Shown here piece by piece: positions 43,065 through 52,168 of a stretch of DNA of 64,000 nucleotides (the first letter of the stretch is position 1; each line of letters opens with the position of its first letter). Under the pieces are notes generated by a model, which was given only the letters and a program-made list of their open reading frames with translations, had not been told where the DNA came from and did not search any database. Source of the stretch: Litorimonas cladophorae (lineage in GTDB: Bacteria > Pseudomonadota > Alphaproteobacteria > Caulobacterales > Maricaulaceae); NCBI RefSeq assembly GCF_014652455.1, contig NZ_BMYV01000003.1, positions 62,001 to 126,000 of the forward strand, given 5' to 3'. Made by a program: the position numbers and the translations under genes.

Positions 43065-44531
43065 CTATCTGAAGACAGGATCATCCAAGCTGCGAAGTTT
43101 CCGCGAGTGGAGTGTTCCCGTCTCGGCTCCATTTTTCATAATCCGCATGGCTTCCAAGCCGATGTTGAGATGCTGTGCAACGCGCGAACGATAAAAAACA
43201 GCCGCTGTCCCAGGCAATTTAATCTCGCCGTGCAAAGGGCGGTCCGAGACACAAAGCAGCGTTCCATAGGGCACACGGAAACGATAACCATTGGCGGCAA
43301 TCGTCGCGCTTTCCATATCAATCGCAATCGCACGAGATTGGTTCAAACGTGGTCGGAGCGCTGCATAGCGCATTTCCCAATTTCGGTCGTCCGTCGTAAC
43401 GACAGTCCCTGTGCGCACGTGGCGCTTCATTTCTTGGCCTGACAATTCCATCACGTCGCCAATCGCATCCGTTAGCGCAATTTGAACTTCAGCAATCGTC
43501 GGCAGCGGAATGTCAGATGGCAGAACATCGTCAAGCACTTGGTCATCTCGAAGATAAGCATGTGCCAGAACGAAATCGCCCAAAATTTGCGACGACCGCA
43601 ATCCACCACAATGACCCAGCATCAACCAACAATGGCTCCGAAGAACAGCGACGTGATCCGTGATGGTTTTTGCGTTGGACGGACCAACGCCAATGTTGAT
43701 CAAGGTGATACCCATGCCGTCCTCGGCCATCAGGTGATAGGCTGGCATTTGCGGCAATTTATAATTTGGATCTTCGGCATAGTCAGCGCCATTCGTGATA
43801 ACGCCCTGACCTGGCGCGCAGAACCCAGTAAACTCGGACCCCTCGCCGACAACTTCGCGCGCATGTTCTACAAATTCATCAACATAGCGTTGGTAGTTCG
43901 TAAAGATCACAAATTGCTGGAAACATCCCGGCGCGGTCCCGGTATAATGGCGCAGGCGCTGTAGAGAATAATCCGTCCGCAACGCAGGAAATAGCGCCAG
44001 AGGATAAGGCTCATCTGACGCGCGTTCGACCACCCCATCGGCCAAATCATCATTGATATGGGTAAGATCAGGCAAAGGAAAATGCTGACCAATCGCAGCG
44101 GAACGCTCGGCCGATAATTCGAAAGCCGATGGATCAATGGCGAAGACAAGCGGAATGGGCGTGTCAGACGGACCGACATAATACTCGACTTCGTTCACGA
44201 CTTCGATCCGGCTCAACTGATCCAGTAGATAGCCTTCGAAAATGTCGGGCGATGTTATGGTTGTGCCGTACCAACCCGGCCCGCGAATGGAGACAAACCC
44301 AGAAAACTTGGTTTCGCCGGCATGACGTTGCCCAATCCGCAACAGAAGATAAGGATAGGTAGGTTTCGGTCCGACGGGACCTTTGCCTGTCGTGGCATAG
44401 GTTTCGAAATCTGTATTTAGATCATCAACGGCACTGTGATAAATCCGACCGAGTTCCCGAATTGCCTCGTCCATATCGTTACAAGGGGCAAGGTCGTTAA
44501 AAAAGGTGGGGATGTGGCCGAGCAATTTCAA
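43065..44531 (-). CDS. amn: AMP nucleosidase
   Basis: 488 residues. The enzyme hydrolyses AMP to adenine and ribose 5-phosphate. The N-terminal AMP-nucleosidase domain (about 10-170) is followed by a phosphorylase-like catalytic domain containing INIGVGPSNAKTITDHVAVLR, LGHCGGLRSSQ and AIDMESATIAANGYRFRVPYGTLLCVSDRPLHGE. Its length and order match bacterial Amn. The purine-type transporter at 44627 lies directly upstream on the same strand, 95 bases away, so the pair may be an operon for purine salvage. Confidence 0.94.
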   Translation of the reverse strand: MKLLGHIPTFFNDLAPCNDMDEAIRELGRIYHSAVDDLNTDFETYATTGKGPVGPKPTYPYLLLRIGQRHAGETKFSGFVSIRGPGWYGTTITSPDIFEGYLLDQLSRIEVVNEVEYYVGPSDTPIPLVFAIDPSAFELSAERSAAIGQHFPLPDLTHINDDLADGVVERASDEPYPLALFPALRTDYSLQRLRHYTGTAPGCFQQFVIFTNYQRYVDEFVEHAREVVGEGSEFTGFCAPGQGVITNGADYAEDPNYKLPQMPAYHLMAEDGMGITLINIGVGPSNAKTITDHVAVLRSHCWLMLGHCGGLRSSQILGDFVLAHAYLRDDQVLDDVLPSDIPLPTIAEVQIALTDAIGDVMELSGQEMKRHVRTGTVVTTDDRNWEMRYAALRPRLNQSRAIAIDMESATIAANGYRFRVPYGTLLCVSDRPLHGEIKLPGTAAVFYRSRVAQHLNIGLEAMRIMKNGAETGTLHSRKLRSLDDPVFR

Positions 44532-44626
44532 ATCAAAACTCCAAAATCGAATTAAATTTTTCAGGCCCTAAATGATATTTCTGGAATTGACCAGAACAAT
44601 CGACAGGTCCGCGACAAAGCGTGTCT

Positions 44627-45874
44627 TTAAATCGGGGTCATTCCGGCGAGGCTGGCCACTGCGATCACGACCGACGCAATGGCTGCGCTCATGAAATTGG
44701 ACAGGTTACCAGCCAGAACGGTGCGCAAGCCGAGCTTTGAAATTTCCGTTTTCCGCTCTGGAACAACCGCGCTCAGGCCCGCAATCAAGATGGCCAAACC
44801 ACCGAAATTGGCAAATCCACAGAGCGCCAATGTGATCGCGATTTGCCCCTGCACAGAGAAATCATCCTTCACGCCAGTGAAATTAAAATAAGCCAAAAAC
44901 TCGTTGAGCACGACTTTTTCGCCCAAGAATCGTCCCGCGGCGGCGCTTTCGTCCCATGGCACGCCGATCATCCACGCGACAGGTCGGAACAACACGGAGA
45001 AGACGCCTTCCAAGGATAGATCAGGGTAGCCGAACCAGCCGCCAATGCCGCCCATGATGCCATTGATCAGCGCAATCACGGATAAGACAGCGACCAACAA
45101 AGCCATGACAGCGAGCATGATTTGCAAGCCTGTCATCGCGCCATTGGTCAGGGCTTCAATGAGAGAACCCGCGCGGTTTTTATCCACGTCCTTGGCGTCC
45201 AAACTATCAATATCAAAAGGCGTTTCAGTTTCAGGCACCAAAATACGCCCCATCAACAAACCACCCGGAGCGGCCATAAGCGCCGCCGTGATCAGGAGTT
45301 TGGGATCAATGCCGATGGCCGAATAGGCAACTAAGACGGTACCTGCGACAGAAGAAAGGCCAAGGCTCATCATCACAAATAACTGCGACCGTGTGATCTT
45401 GGGCAGGTAAGGCAGGACGGTTAGCGGTGCCTCAGCCATGCCGACAAAAATATTGGCGGCCGCACAAGTACTTTCCAAACGGCTCGCGCCTGTGATGCGG
45501 CGAACGACGCCGCCAATCCCGCGAATAATCCATCCCATGATGCGCAGATGAAAGAGAATCGCGAAAAGCGCTGCTATGAAAATAATGATGGGCAAGATTT
45601 GGAAGAAGAAGATCACATTTGTGCCGCCCTTCTCATCGCCCAGCTCACCGAACATGAAAACGGTGCCCTGTTTGACATATCCCGTCATGGCCTCGACGCC
45701 CGCTGACATCGCGCCCAGAACAACGTCACCCACTGGAGTCAATAATGCGAAGATTGCGATCGCGATTTGGAGAGCGAGCGTCCGCGCTGCCAGATCATAA
45801 CGCACGGATTTTTTCGCGTCAGAGAAGAGCCACGCAACGCCCAGTAAAACAAATATACCGATAATGCCGGTCAT
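44627..45874 (-). CDS. nupC: concentrative nucleoside transporter (CNT/NupC), purine-type signature
   Basis: 415 residues with about ten hydrophobic segments. Family motifs are VGMAEAPLTVLPYLPKI (residues about 144-160), VVLNEFLAYFNF and LCGFANFGGLAI. At the nucleobase site it has Gly145-Met146-Ala147, where vcCNT and the second copy in this window have Gly-Gln-Thr; human purine-selective CNT2 also carries Gly-Met there. Near Phe-Ala-Asn it has Gly where most members have Ser that contacts ribose. It couples nucleoside uptake to sodium or protons. It lies upstream of amn, an AMP/purine enzyme, in keeping with purine preference. Specificity is inference. Confidence 0.92.
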   Translation of the reverse strand: MTGIIGIFVLLGVAWLFSDAKKSVRYDLAARTLALQIAIAIFALLTPVGDVVLGAMSAGVEAMTGYVKQGTVFMFGELGDEKGGTNVIFFFQILPIIIFIAALFAILFHLRIMGWIIRGIGGVVRRITGASRLESTCAAANIFVGMAEAPLTVLPYLPKITRSQLFVMMSLGLSSVAGTVLVAYSAIGIDPKLLITAALMAAPGGLLMGRILVPETETPFDIDSLDAKDVDKNRAGSLIEALTNGAMTGLQIMLAVMALLVAVLSVIALINGIMGGIGGWFGYPDLSLEGVFSVLFRPVAWMIGVPWDESAAAGRFLGEKVVLNEFLAYFNFTGVKDDFSVQGQIAITLALCGFANFGGLAILIAGLSAVVPERKTEISKLGLRTVLAGNLSNFMSAAIASVVIAVASLAGMTPI

Positions 45875-46021
45875 AGGGTGTCCTCTCGGGGCGGACTGAA
45901 AACGGCCGCTTAATCTCAGGATAACTTGTCACCCACACAGACAATGGACGCAAGGGGGCCAGCCTATGCACAGCTGTGGATGACCCTCTCCATATTGCGC
46001 AAATGAGGCCCCCAAATGCAA

Positions 46022-46047
46022 ACAGGGCGCCCCGAGGGGCGCCCTGT
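46022..46047 (-). terminator. terminator stem-loop of the TonB receptor gene
   Basis: ACAGGGCGCCCC (46022-46033) pairs perfectly with GGGGCGCCCTGT (46036-46047), a very strong 12-pair stem. On the minus strand it is followed by TTGCATTTGG, a modest T-run. It lies 29 bases downstream of the receptor stop. The remaining 45875-46021 gap towards nupC shows nothing else. Confidence 0.75.
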
Positions 46048-46075
46048 CGTAAGTTTTGTTCCTGAAGCGTTAGCT

Positions 46076-49000
46076 TTAGAAATCGTATTTAGCACCAAAA
46101 CGAAGTTCCCAAGTCGAAACACCGACGTTGACAGATCCTTCGCCAGCGTTCGAGTTAAAGTTTGAGTACACATATTGACCCGCATCATTGATAGCAACGT
46201 TTGTCAGTGGCGCACTTCCTGGGAAACCGTTCTGCTTGAGAACACCCCAGTCGCTGTCGATGAAGTTACCAACATTTTTCATGACTGCGAAGACAGACGC
46301 ACGGTCGCCATCGCGCAAACCCGGAAGCTGCTGGCTAATACGAAGGTCAATTTTCGCAAACCAATCGTCGTTAAACGCGTTACGTGGAGCAATTTGCCCA
46401 GCATACTCGTCAAGTCCAGTTTCGTTAAGGTAGTTGAAGAAAGCACCTGTATCGATACCGTCAAAGATTACATTTGGATCGTTTACGCCTGTTGGGACGT
46501 AGAACAATTGATTGTCCGTACGGAAAGATTCACCGAATGCGCTGGCATCATTATAAGTGAAGGAGAACGGACGTCCTTCGTTCAAGCTAGCAAACATCGA
46601 CAAGCGTGTTTTATAGTCTTGAACTAGTTCAACTTCATAGCCTGCACGGAATGTGAAGCGATGCTTGATCTCATAGTTACTTGTCGCGACGCCCGGATCC
46701 TGCGGGTTGGAGCGCGAAATGTTGTTGTAGTTAGAGAACGCAACCGATGAGGTCATTGGGTTTACATCTTCAGCATCTGTGTAGGCGTAAGCCAATGTCC
46801 AATCGACACCATTGTCATATTCCTGCGCGATCGAGCCGGACAATGTAAAGGATGACGCTTTGTCTTTGGCATTGGTCAAAACAAAATTGTTGAAGAATGG
46901 ATTGTTGTTGAAGATCGGGCGACCATCAAAGGTTTGTCCAGTCTGTTGCAAATCTAGGTTTGTATAAAGAGCGGCAGATTGTGTGAAAGATCCCAGAGCA
47001 TCAAGGTTCACGTTATATCCGTTACCCAAGAACCCTGTGTTCAACTCAAATGTTGTACCCAAAGAAAGTTTCAATTCAGACGGAATGTCGAATTCTGGGT
47101 CGAGTGCATTGACAGGACCACGACCATTAGCTGCGGCGACGGCAGCCACTGCTGAATCTGGAACATCAAAGAACGGAGTACCCGAACCACCACCATAAGT
47201 GAAGTCGCCTAAGTTTCCGCCACGTGTGCGGGATTCAAACAAGGTCACGCCATTGTTTGAATAGTTATTAGATAACCAAACGTTCGGGTTACCGCCTGAG
47301 TAGAGACCCAAACCACCGCGGAAAGACATTGTATCCGTGTGATTATAATTAAATGCAAAACGTGGCTGCAGCAGAGATTTGCCGTCCAAGTTTGCATCAT
47401 TTCGAATACCAAAATCATTAAAGAAGCTTTGGTTGAATGTCGGCTTATCATCAGATGTGTAAGCATCGAGACGCAAGCCAGCCGTCAAAGTCAATTGATC
47501 CGTAACGAACCATTCGTCTTGAACATAGGCTGTCCAGATTTGATATCCAAATTTCGCAGCACCATCATCAATGTTGTTTGACCCAGCAGCGTTCTCGTAA
47601 CGGAAGTCAGAGAAATCGCCATTGCGGAAATCTTCGATGGAATCGAAAACCCATTCGCCTTCAGCTTCCTGGATGAAAAGGTTGAAGACTTCGAAGTCTT
47701 CAAGTTCTGCGCCAATTGTGAGGTTATGTTGGCCAGCAGCATAGTCAGCTTTCGCTTTATATGATGTGAGCTCATAGTTCAGTTGGTTGGCGTGACGGGA
47801 GTCATCGGCACCAAGATAGACAGTCGTCCTGCGAGGGCCTTGGTTACGGATCTGAACTTCACCGAACTCAAGACCACCGAGCGGAAGCTGACGGTTTTGA
47901 AGATCAAGATGTGAAACGCGCAATTCAGTTGAGAGCTTGTCGTTCCAATCGGAATAAAGCGCGCCGCTGATTGCGTTAAGCTCTGCGCCACGTTCGTAGA
48001 AATGGTTTCCGTCGGACAGGCGGTTTGTGCCTGTGTCGGAGCCTGAGATGCTGAAACCATCATTGTAGTTATATGTCGCCGCAAGACGGTGACGATCATT
48101 GATGTTCCAATCAAGCTTTACGAGAAGCTTTTCGTCTTCGTTGTCGACTGTGGACGGCAAACCACCGGAAACATAGCCATATTGGCCTTCGGCAATTCCG
48201 ATGATTTCGTCAAACTGAGCTTGCGTGATGCCAGTGCCTTCTGGTGTGTTCGCACCAAAAAGGTCTGCGCCTTCGAGCTTTTCATAGGCCGCGAATAGGA
48301 AAAGCTTGTCTTTTACGAGCGGCAGACCAACATTGATGCCATAGCGGATTTCTTCGAAACCGCTATTGTCAAGTGTTTGGCCATCGGCCTTATCGCCTTT
48401 AAAATCTTCAGACGTGTAATCGATAAACGCGCTGCCGAATATCTCATTGGCACCAGATTTTGTCACAGCATTGATGTTACATGCTGTAAATCCGCCGTAT
48501 TCAACATCGTATGGTGCGAGCTCAACAGCAACCTGTTGGATTGCGTCGAATGAGAATGGAAGACGCTCTGTTGGGAAACCGTTGGAGTTCAAACCGAAGT
48601 TATCGTTCAAGCGGATACCGTCGACGGTCAGCGAGTTAAAGCGTGGGTTGGCACCAGCACATTGAACTGCATTGCTGTTCGTCTCATCTACATAAACACG
48701 TGGGTCGAGGCGAATGATGTCTTTGATGTCGCGGTTAATTGCAGGCGCATTTTCCAAGGTGTCGAGACCGAAGATCGAAGACGGGCCAGGTGCGACTTCG
48801 CCAAGAACCTGACGCTGCGCAACAACAACAATGACGTCGTCAATATCGCCGCCGCCAAGAACAAAGTTCAGCGAAGATCTTGAGCCAACGCTCAGAGCCA
48901 AACCTTCAACGCGTTCTCCTTGAAAGTTATCGGCGCTAACGCTGACATCATACAGACCAGCTGTATTCAAGTTGCGAAGTTGGAACGCACCGCTGGAGTC

Positions 49001-49213
49001 TGTTGTGACAGTACGCACAAAGCCAGTTGTCGTGTTTGTGATTGTGACTTGTGCGCCAGCGATTGGGCTTGCGTTATCATTTGTAACATAACCACCGATT
49101 TCAGAGGTGATGACCTGAGCGTGAGCGACGCTGGAAGCGGACGCGATGGTGAGGGCCATAACGGAGGCCGACATAACGGCGCGGTAGCCGAAGGATGCGA
49201 TAATTTTATTCAT
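46076..49213 (-). CDS. TonB-dependent receptor with N-terminal carboxypeptidase-regulatory-like domain
   Basis: 1045 residues. A signal peptide ends at ASSVAHAQ (about residue 33). A CarboxypepD_reg-like domain follows (about 37-115: IGGYVTNDNASPIAGAQVTITN). Then a plug domain (about 140-240) with INRDIKDIIRLDPRVYVDE and FNSLTVDGIRLNDNFG, and a long beta-barrel rich in alternating aromatic strands, ending ELRFGAKYDF with a terminal Phe that fits BAM recognition. This is the Oar/OmpA-like subclass. Substrate unknown; it lies between nucleoside-salvage genes, so a nucleoside or nucleotide ligand is possible but unproven. A long 5' gap to udk (49214-49476) presumably holds divergent promoters. 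Confidence 0.92.
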   Translation of the reverse strand: MNKIIASFGYRAVMSASVMALTIASASSVAHAQVITSEIGGYVTNDNASPIAGAQVTITNTTTGFVRTVTTDSSGAFQLRNLNTAGLYDVSVSADNFQGERVEGLALSVGSRSSLNFVLGGGDIDDVIVVVAQRQVLGEVAPGPSSIFGLDTLENAPAINRDIKDIIRLDPRVYVDETNSNAVQCAGANPRFNSLTVDGIRLNDNFGLNSNGFPTERLPFSFDAIQQVAVELAPYDVEYGGFTACNINAVTKSGANEIFGSAFIDYTSEDFKGDKADGQTLDNSGFEEIRYGINVGLPLVKDKLFLFAAYEKLEGADLFGANTPEGTGITQAQFDEIIGIAEGQYGYVSGGLPSTVDNEDEKLLVKLDWNINDRHRLAATYNYNDGFSISGSDTGTNRLSDGNHFYERGAELNAISGALYSDWNDKLSTELRVSHLDLQNRQLPLGGLEFGEVQIRNQGPRRTTVYLGADDSRHANQLNYELTSYKAKADYAAGQHNLTIGAELEDFEVFNLFIQEAEGEWVFDSIEDFRNGDFSDFRYENAAGSNNIDDGAAKFGYQIWTAYVQDEWFVTDQLTLTAGLRLDAYTSDDKPTFNQSFFNDFGIRNDANLDGKSLLQPRFAFNYNHTDTMSFRGGLGLYSGGNPNVWLSNNYSNNGVTLFESRTRGGNLGDFTYGGGSGTPFFDVPDSAVAAVAAANGRGPVNALDPEFDIPSELKLSLGTTFELNTGFLGNGYNVNLDALGSFTQSAALYTNLDLQQTGQTFDGRPIFNNNPFFNNFVLTNAKDKASSFTLSGSIAQEYDNGVDWTLAYAYTDAEDVNPMTSSVAFSNYNNISRSNPQDPGVATSNYEIKHRFTFRAGYEVELVQDYKTRLSMFASLNEGRPFSFTYNDASAFGESFRTDNQLFYVPTGVNDPNVIFDGIDTGAFFNYLNETGLDEYAGQIAPRNAFNDDWFAKIDLRISQQLPGLRDGDRASVFAVMKNVGNFIDSDWGVLKQNGFPGSAPLTNVAINDAGQYVYSNFNSNAGEGSVNVGVSTWELRFGAKYDF

Positions 49214-49476
49214 TTGAAAAAATCCACAGAAGGTGAGGTTTCGGGCGAGATTGGCGGCCCCCTATTCTTCCTTTATGACAGTTTCATGACAGATAAACGT
49301 GACTCACCGTCACAAATACAGTGTCCCAAAAAGGCAAATATGACGGTTTGTCCACCTAAACCCTTATAAACGTGGAGATTCTGTCATCTTTACGTGTGAC
49401 ACTCTTGTGAAATTCATCTGTGCATGAATTCTATTCCGTGTGTTTTTTTGGACTCTGTTGCTCTAAAAGCACACAA

Positions 49477-50115
49477 ATGTTGCAGCTGTCCCCTTTACCC
49501 GATTCGCCTCGCATCCTCGCGATTGCCGGCGGGAGTTGTTCTGGAAAGTCCACTCTCGCCGCCTATCTGCGCGATTATGTGGGGGCAGATAACTGCCGTC
49601 TCGTCCGTCAAGACGACTATTACCATGACATTCGCGAACGCGGTGGATCGCCGATGGTCAACTTTGATGTGCCAGAAGCGCTAGATTTTGAGCTTCTGCG
49701 TGAGAATTTATTGGCATTCAAACGCGGTGAGTCTGTGGCCCTGCCCAATTATGACTTCACGACGCATCAGCGCCGCACTCCGACAGAGCCCCGCAACCCC
49801 AGACCCCTCATTATTGTGGAGGGTATTCTTTTGCTGGGACAGCCTGCCCTGCGCGATGTCTTTGATCACAGTGCCTTTATGCGCTGCGCGCCTGAATTGC
49901 GGCTGTCGCGGCGCTTGGAACGCGATACGACGGAACGCGGACGCTCGCGGGACGATGTCCTGCGCCAGTTCCATGGTCAGGTCGAACCCGCCCATCAAGC
50001 CCATGTCAGTCCGTCACAAATCTATGCGGACCTCGTGATTAATCAGACGGAATATATCACCGATATGACGCGAGTCGTGGAATCTCTCGTGGCAATGGTG
50101 AATTCTGGCAGCTAA
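49477..50115 (+). CDS. udk: uridine kinase
   Basis: 212 residues from the ATG at 49477; the frame is open upstream to 49420, but the first 19 residues there do not resemble the family. It phosphorylates uridine and cytidine. The P-loop is IAGGSCSGKSTLA, followed by VRQDDYYHD, FDVPEALDFELL, PNYDFTTHQR and IVEGILLLGQPALRDVFD, all typical. It is followed 43 bases later by a second nucleoside transporter, making a pyrimidine-salvage pair. Confidence 0.92.
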   Translation: MLQLSPLPDSPRILAIAGGSCSGKSTLAAYLRDYVGADNCRLVRQDDYYHDIRERGGSPMVNFDVPEALDFELLRENLLAFKRGESVALPNYDFTTHQRRTPTEPRNPRPLIIVEGILLLGQPALRDVFDHSAFMRCAPELRLSRRLERDTTERGRSRDDVLRQFHGQVEPAHQAHVSPSQIYADLVINQTEYITDMTRVVESLVAMVNSGS

Positions 50116-50158
50116 GGCGAAACTCGACTTTATCTGAGACCTTCGCAAAAGAGCCCCA

Positions 50159-51400
50159 ATGGAACATCGCGCCTTTGGCATTATCGGCATTATCCTGATC
50201 CTTTTGATTGCGTGGTTAGCGTCGGAAAATCGGAAGGCCATTCGTCTGCGGACGGTCGGCGTCTGTTTTGCTCTACAAGTCGCGATCGCTGTCTTCGTTC
50301 TTTATATACCCGCTGGCAAAGGCGTTCTTGAATTCATGGCCAATAAGGTCTCGACCCTGTTGTCCTATGCGGACTCTGGCATTGGATTTGTCTTCGGAAA
50401 TCTTTCTAGCTTGGATGGGTTCTCCTTCTTGGTGCGGGTCTTGCCCGTTGTGATCTTCTTCGCGGCGCTGATGGAAGTGCTTTATCATCTGCGCATCATG
50501 CAGGTGATCGTCAAAGCGGGCGGCTCGGCTATTCGCTGGCTCACGGACACGCGCCCTGTTGAGAGCCTAAACGTGATTGCCAATATCTTCGTTGGCCAAA
50601 CCGAAGCGCCGCTATCGTTGAAACCTTATCTTTCGGGCATCGGCAAACCCGAGCTATTCACGATCATGGTCTCTGGCCTCGCCTCCGTCTCCGGCACCGT
50701 ACTGGGCGGATATATTGCGTTGGGAATTGAGCCTAAATATTTGCTCGCCGCGAGTTTCATGTCTGCGCCGGCGGGTCTACTCATGGCGAAAATGATTATG
50801 CCGGACAATCGCGGAGAAACTGCGGCAGAGAAAACGAAGGAAGCCAAAGCCATTTACGCACTCGCCGATGAAGGCCCGCGACATGCGAATGTCATTATGG
50901 CTGCGGCGGAAGGTGCGCAGAATGGCGTGCGACTTGCCGTGGCGATTGGCGCGATGTTGATCGCCTTTATCTCGCTGATTGCTTTGCTCAACGGTTTGTT
51001 GGGCTGGGCTGGCGGATGGTTCGGGCATGGCGACCTATCGATGCAAACCATCTTGGGCTGGATCTTCTCACCTGTCATGTGGTCGATCGGTGTCCCCTGG
51101 GCGGAAACCCAAGCCGCAGGCGGTATCTTTGGCGAAAAGCTAATCATCAATGAGTTCATCGCCTTTGGCTCTCTTATTGAAGCCGAAAGCGGGCTAAGCC
51201 CGAAAACAGTCGTCATTCTCTCATTTGCGCTCTGCGGCTTTGCTAACATCAGCTCGATTGCGATCCTGCTCGGCGGCCTTGGTACGCTCGTCCCAGACCG
51301 CATGCCCGACATCGCACGCATGGGCGTCAAAGCTGTTTTCGCCGCTAGCCTCGCCAACTTGATGAGCGCGGCACTGGCTGGGATATTAGTGACGCTTTAG
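50159..51400 (+). CDS. nupC: concentrative nucleoside transporter (CNT/NupC), canonical signature
   Basis: 413 residues, paralogous to the transporter at 44627. The HP1 motif is VGQTEAPLSLKPYL with Gly146-Gln147-Thr148-Glu149, identical in the key positions to vcCNT, and the second site is LCGFANISSIAIL with the Ser that contacts ribose in vcCNT. The helix motif INEFIAFGSL is also conserved. The adjacent uridine kinase gene 43 bases upstream suggests pyrimidine nucleoside uptake. It has about ten membrane segments. Confidence 0.93.
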   Translation: MEHRAFGIIGIILILLIAWLASENRKAIRLRTVGVCFALQVAIAVFVLYIPAGKGVLEFMANKVSTLLSYADSGIGFVFGNLSSLDGFSFLVRVLPVVIFFAALMEVLYHLRIMQVIVKAGGSAIRWLTDTRPVESLNVIANIFVGQTEAPLSLKPYLSGIGKPELFTIMVSGLASVSGTVLGGYIALGIEPKYLLAASFMSAPAGLLMAKMIMPDNRGETAAEKTKEAKAIYALADEGPRHANVIMAAAEGAQNGVRLAVAIGAMLIAFISLIALLNGLLGWAGGWFGHGDLSMQTILGWIFSPVMWSIGVPWAETQAAGGIFGEKLIINEFIAFGSLIEAESGLSPKTVVILSFALCGFANISSIAILLGGLGTLVPDRMPDIARMGVKAVFAASLANLMSAALAGILVTL

Positions 51401-51494
51401 GCGAACCTACGCCCCACGAAAAAGATGTCTGCGCGCCAGGTCAGAGCCATGATAGGTCGGGGCAAACCTCAGATCCGATGAAGAGCGAACTCTC

Positions 51495-52088
51495 ATGCCA
51501 GCCCATTATGCCATCTCTGAAGCCTTCATCACCCTCGCCGCACTTTACTGCGGATGGAAGCTTTTCACCTCTGGTTATAAATTCGCAGCGATCGGCACGC
51601 TGCTATTCGGGGCCGCCGCAGCGATTGGCATTTATCGTTTTCCTAGCGGCAAGGTCGAAGAGCTCGCGCACATCCATGCGATTGCAGGACAACTCGGAGG
51701 GCTGGCCGGCATTGGACTTATTGCCAGCGAATTCCTGCGGTTGGCCCTCCCACAGACGCAGCGCAAATTGGCAACCCCCATTGCGCTCGGACTGCTACTG
51801 ACCTGCCTTATCATTGCGGGGGTTAGCCCCGCGCATGGCGTACCGTTCTTTCTTGCGTGGTCTGTGATCGCAATGGGCGCGGCCTTCGCGTTACCCTCGC
51901 TCACTATTTCACGCCGGATTATTTACGCGCTCATAGCAGGCGGTATGTTGCTCAACGTGATCCTGTTTAGACAATCACCGCATCTGTCAGCGGCGGTGAG
52001 TTGGCATGTGTTCCACACCCTTGTTGCCATCTGGCTTGTCGCGATTTTCTTCTTGTTCAAAAAACAGACCGCACGCCGCCCGACATAA
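51495..52088 (+). CDS. uncharacterised multi-spanning membrane protein
   Basis: 197 residues with about six to seven transmembrane helices (for example 8-25, 30-48, 68-85, 97-113, 117-132, 140-160 and 168-188). Charged residues cluster only in short loops, including KVEELAHIHAIAG and a terminal KKQTARR. No family recognised. It lies 95 bases after nupC and 81 bases before the Rieske oxygenase gene on the same strand. Overlapping start of the next reading frame is not credible, so the two are separate genes. Confidence 0.7.
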   Translation: MPAHYAISEAFITLAALYCGWKLFTSGYKFAAIGTLLFGAAAAIGIYRFPSGKVEELAHIHAIAGQLGGLAGIGLIASEFLRLALPQTQRKLATPIALGLLLTCLIIAGVSPAHGVPFFLAWSVIAMGAAFALPSLTISRRIIYALIAGGMLLNVILFRQSPHLSAAVSWHVFHTLVAIWLVAIFFLFKKQTARRPT

Positions 52089-52168
52089 GTGCATGGCGGT
52101 CTCATTCGCTCGCCATCTTCCTTATCAGCGCAGTCCAGCGTAAGAAGGAAATTCTGGAGCGTCTCATT

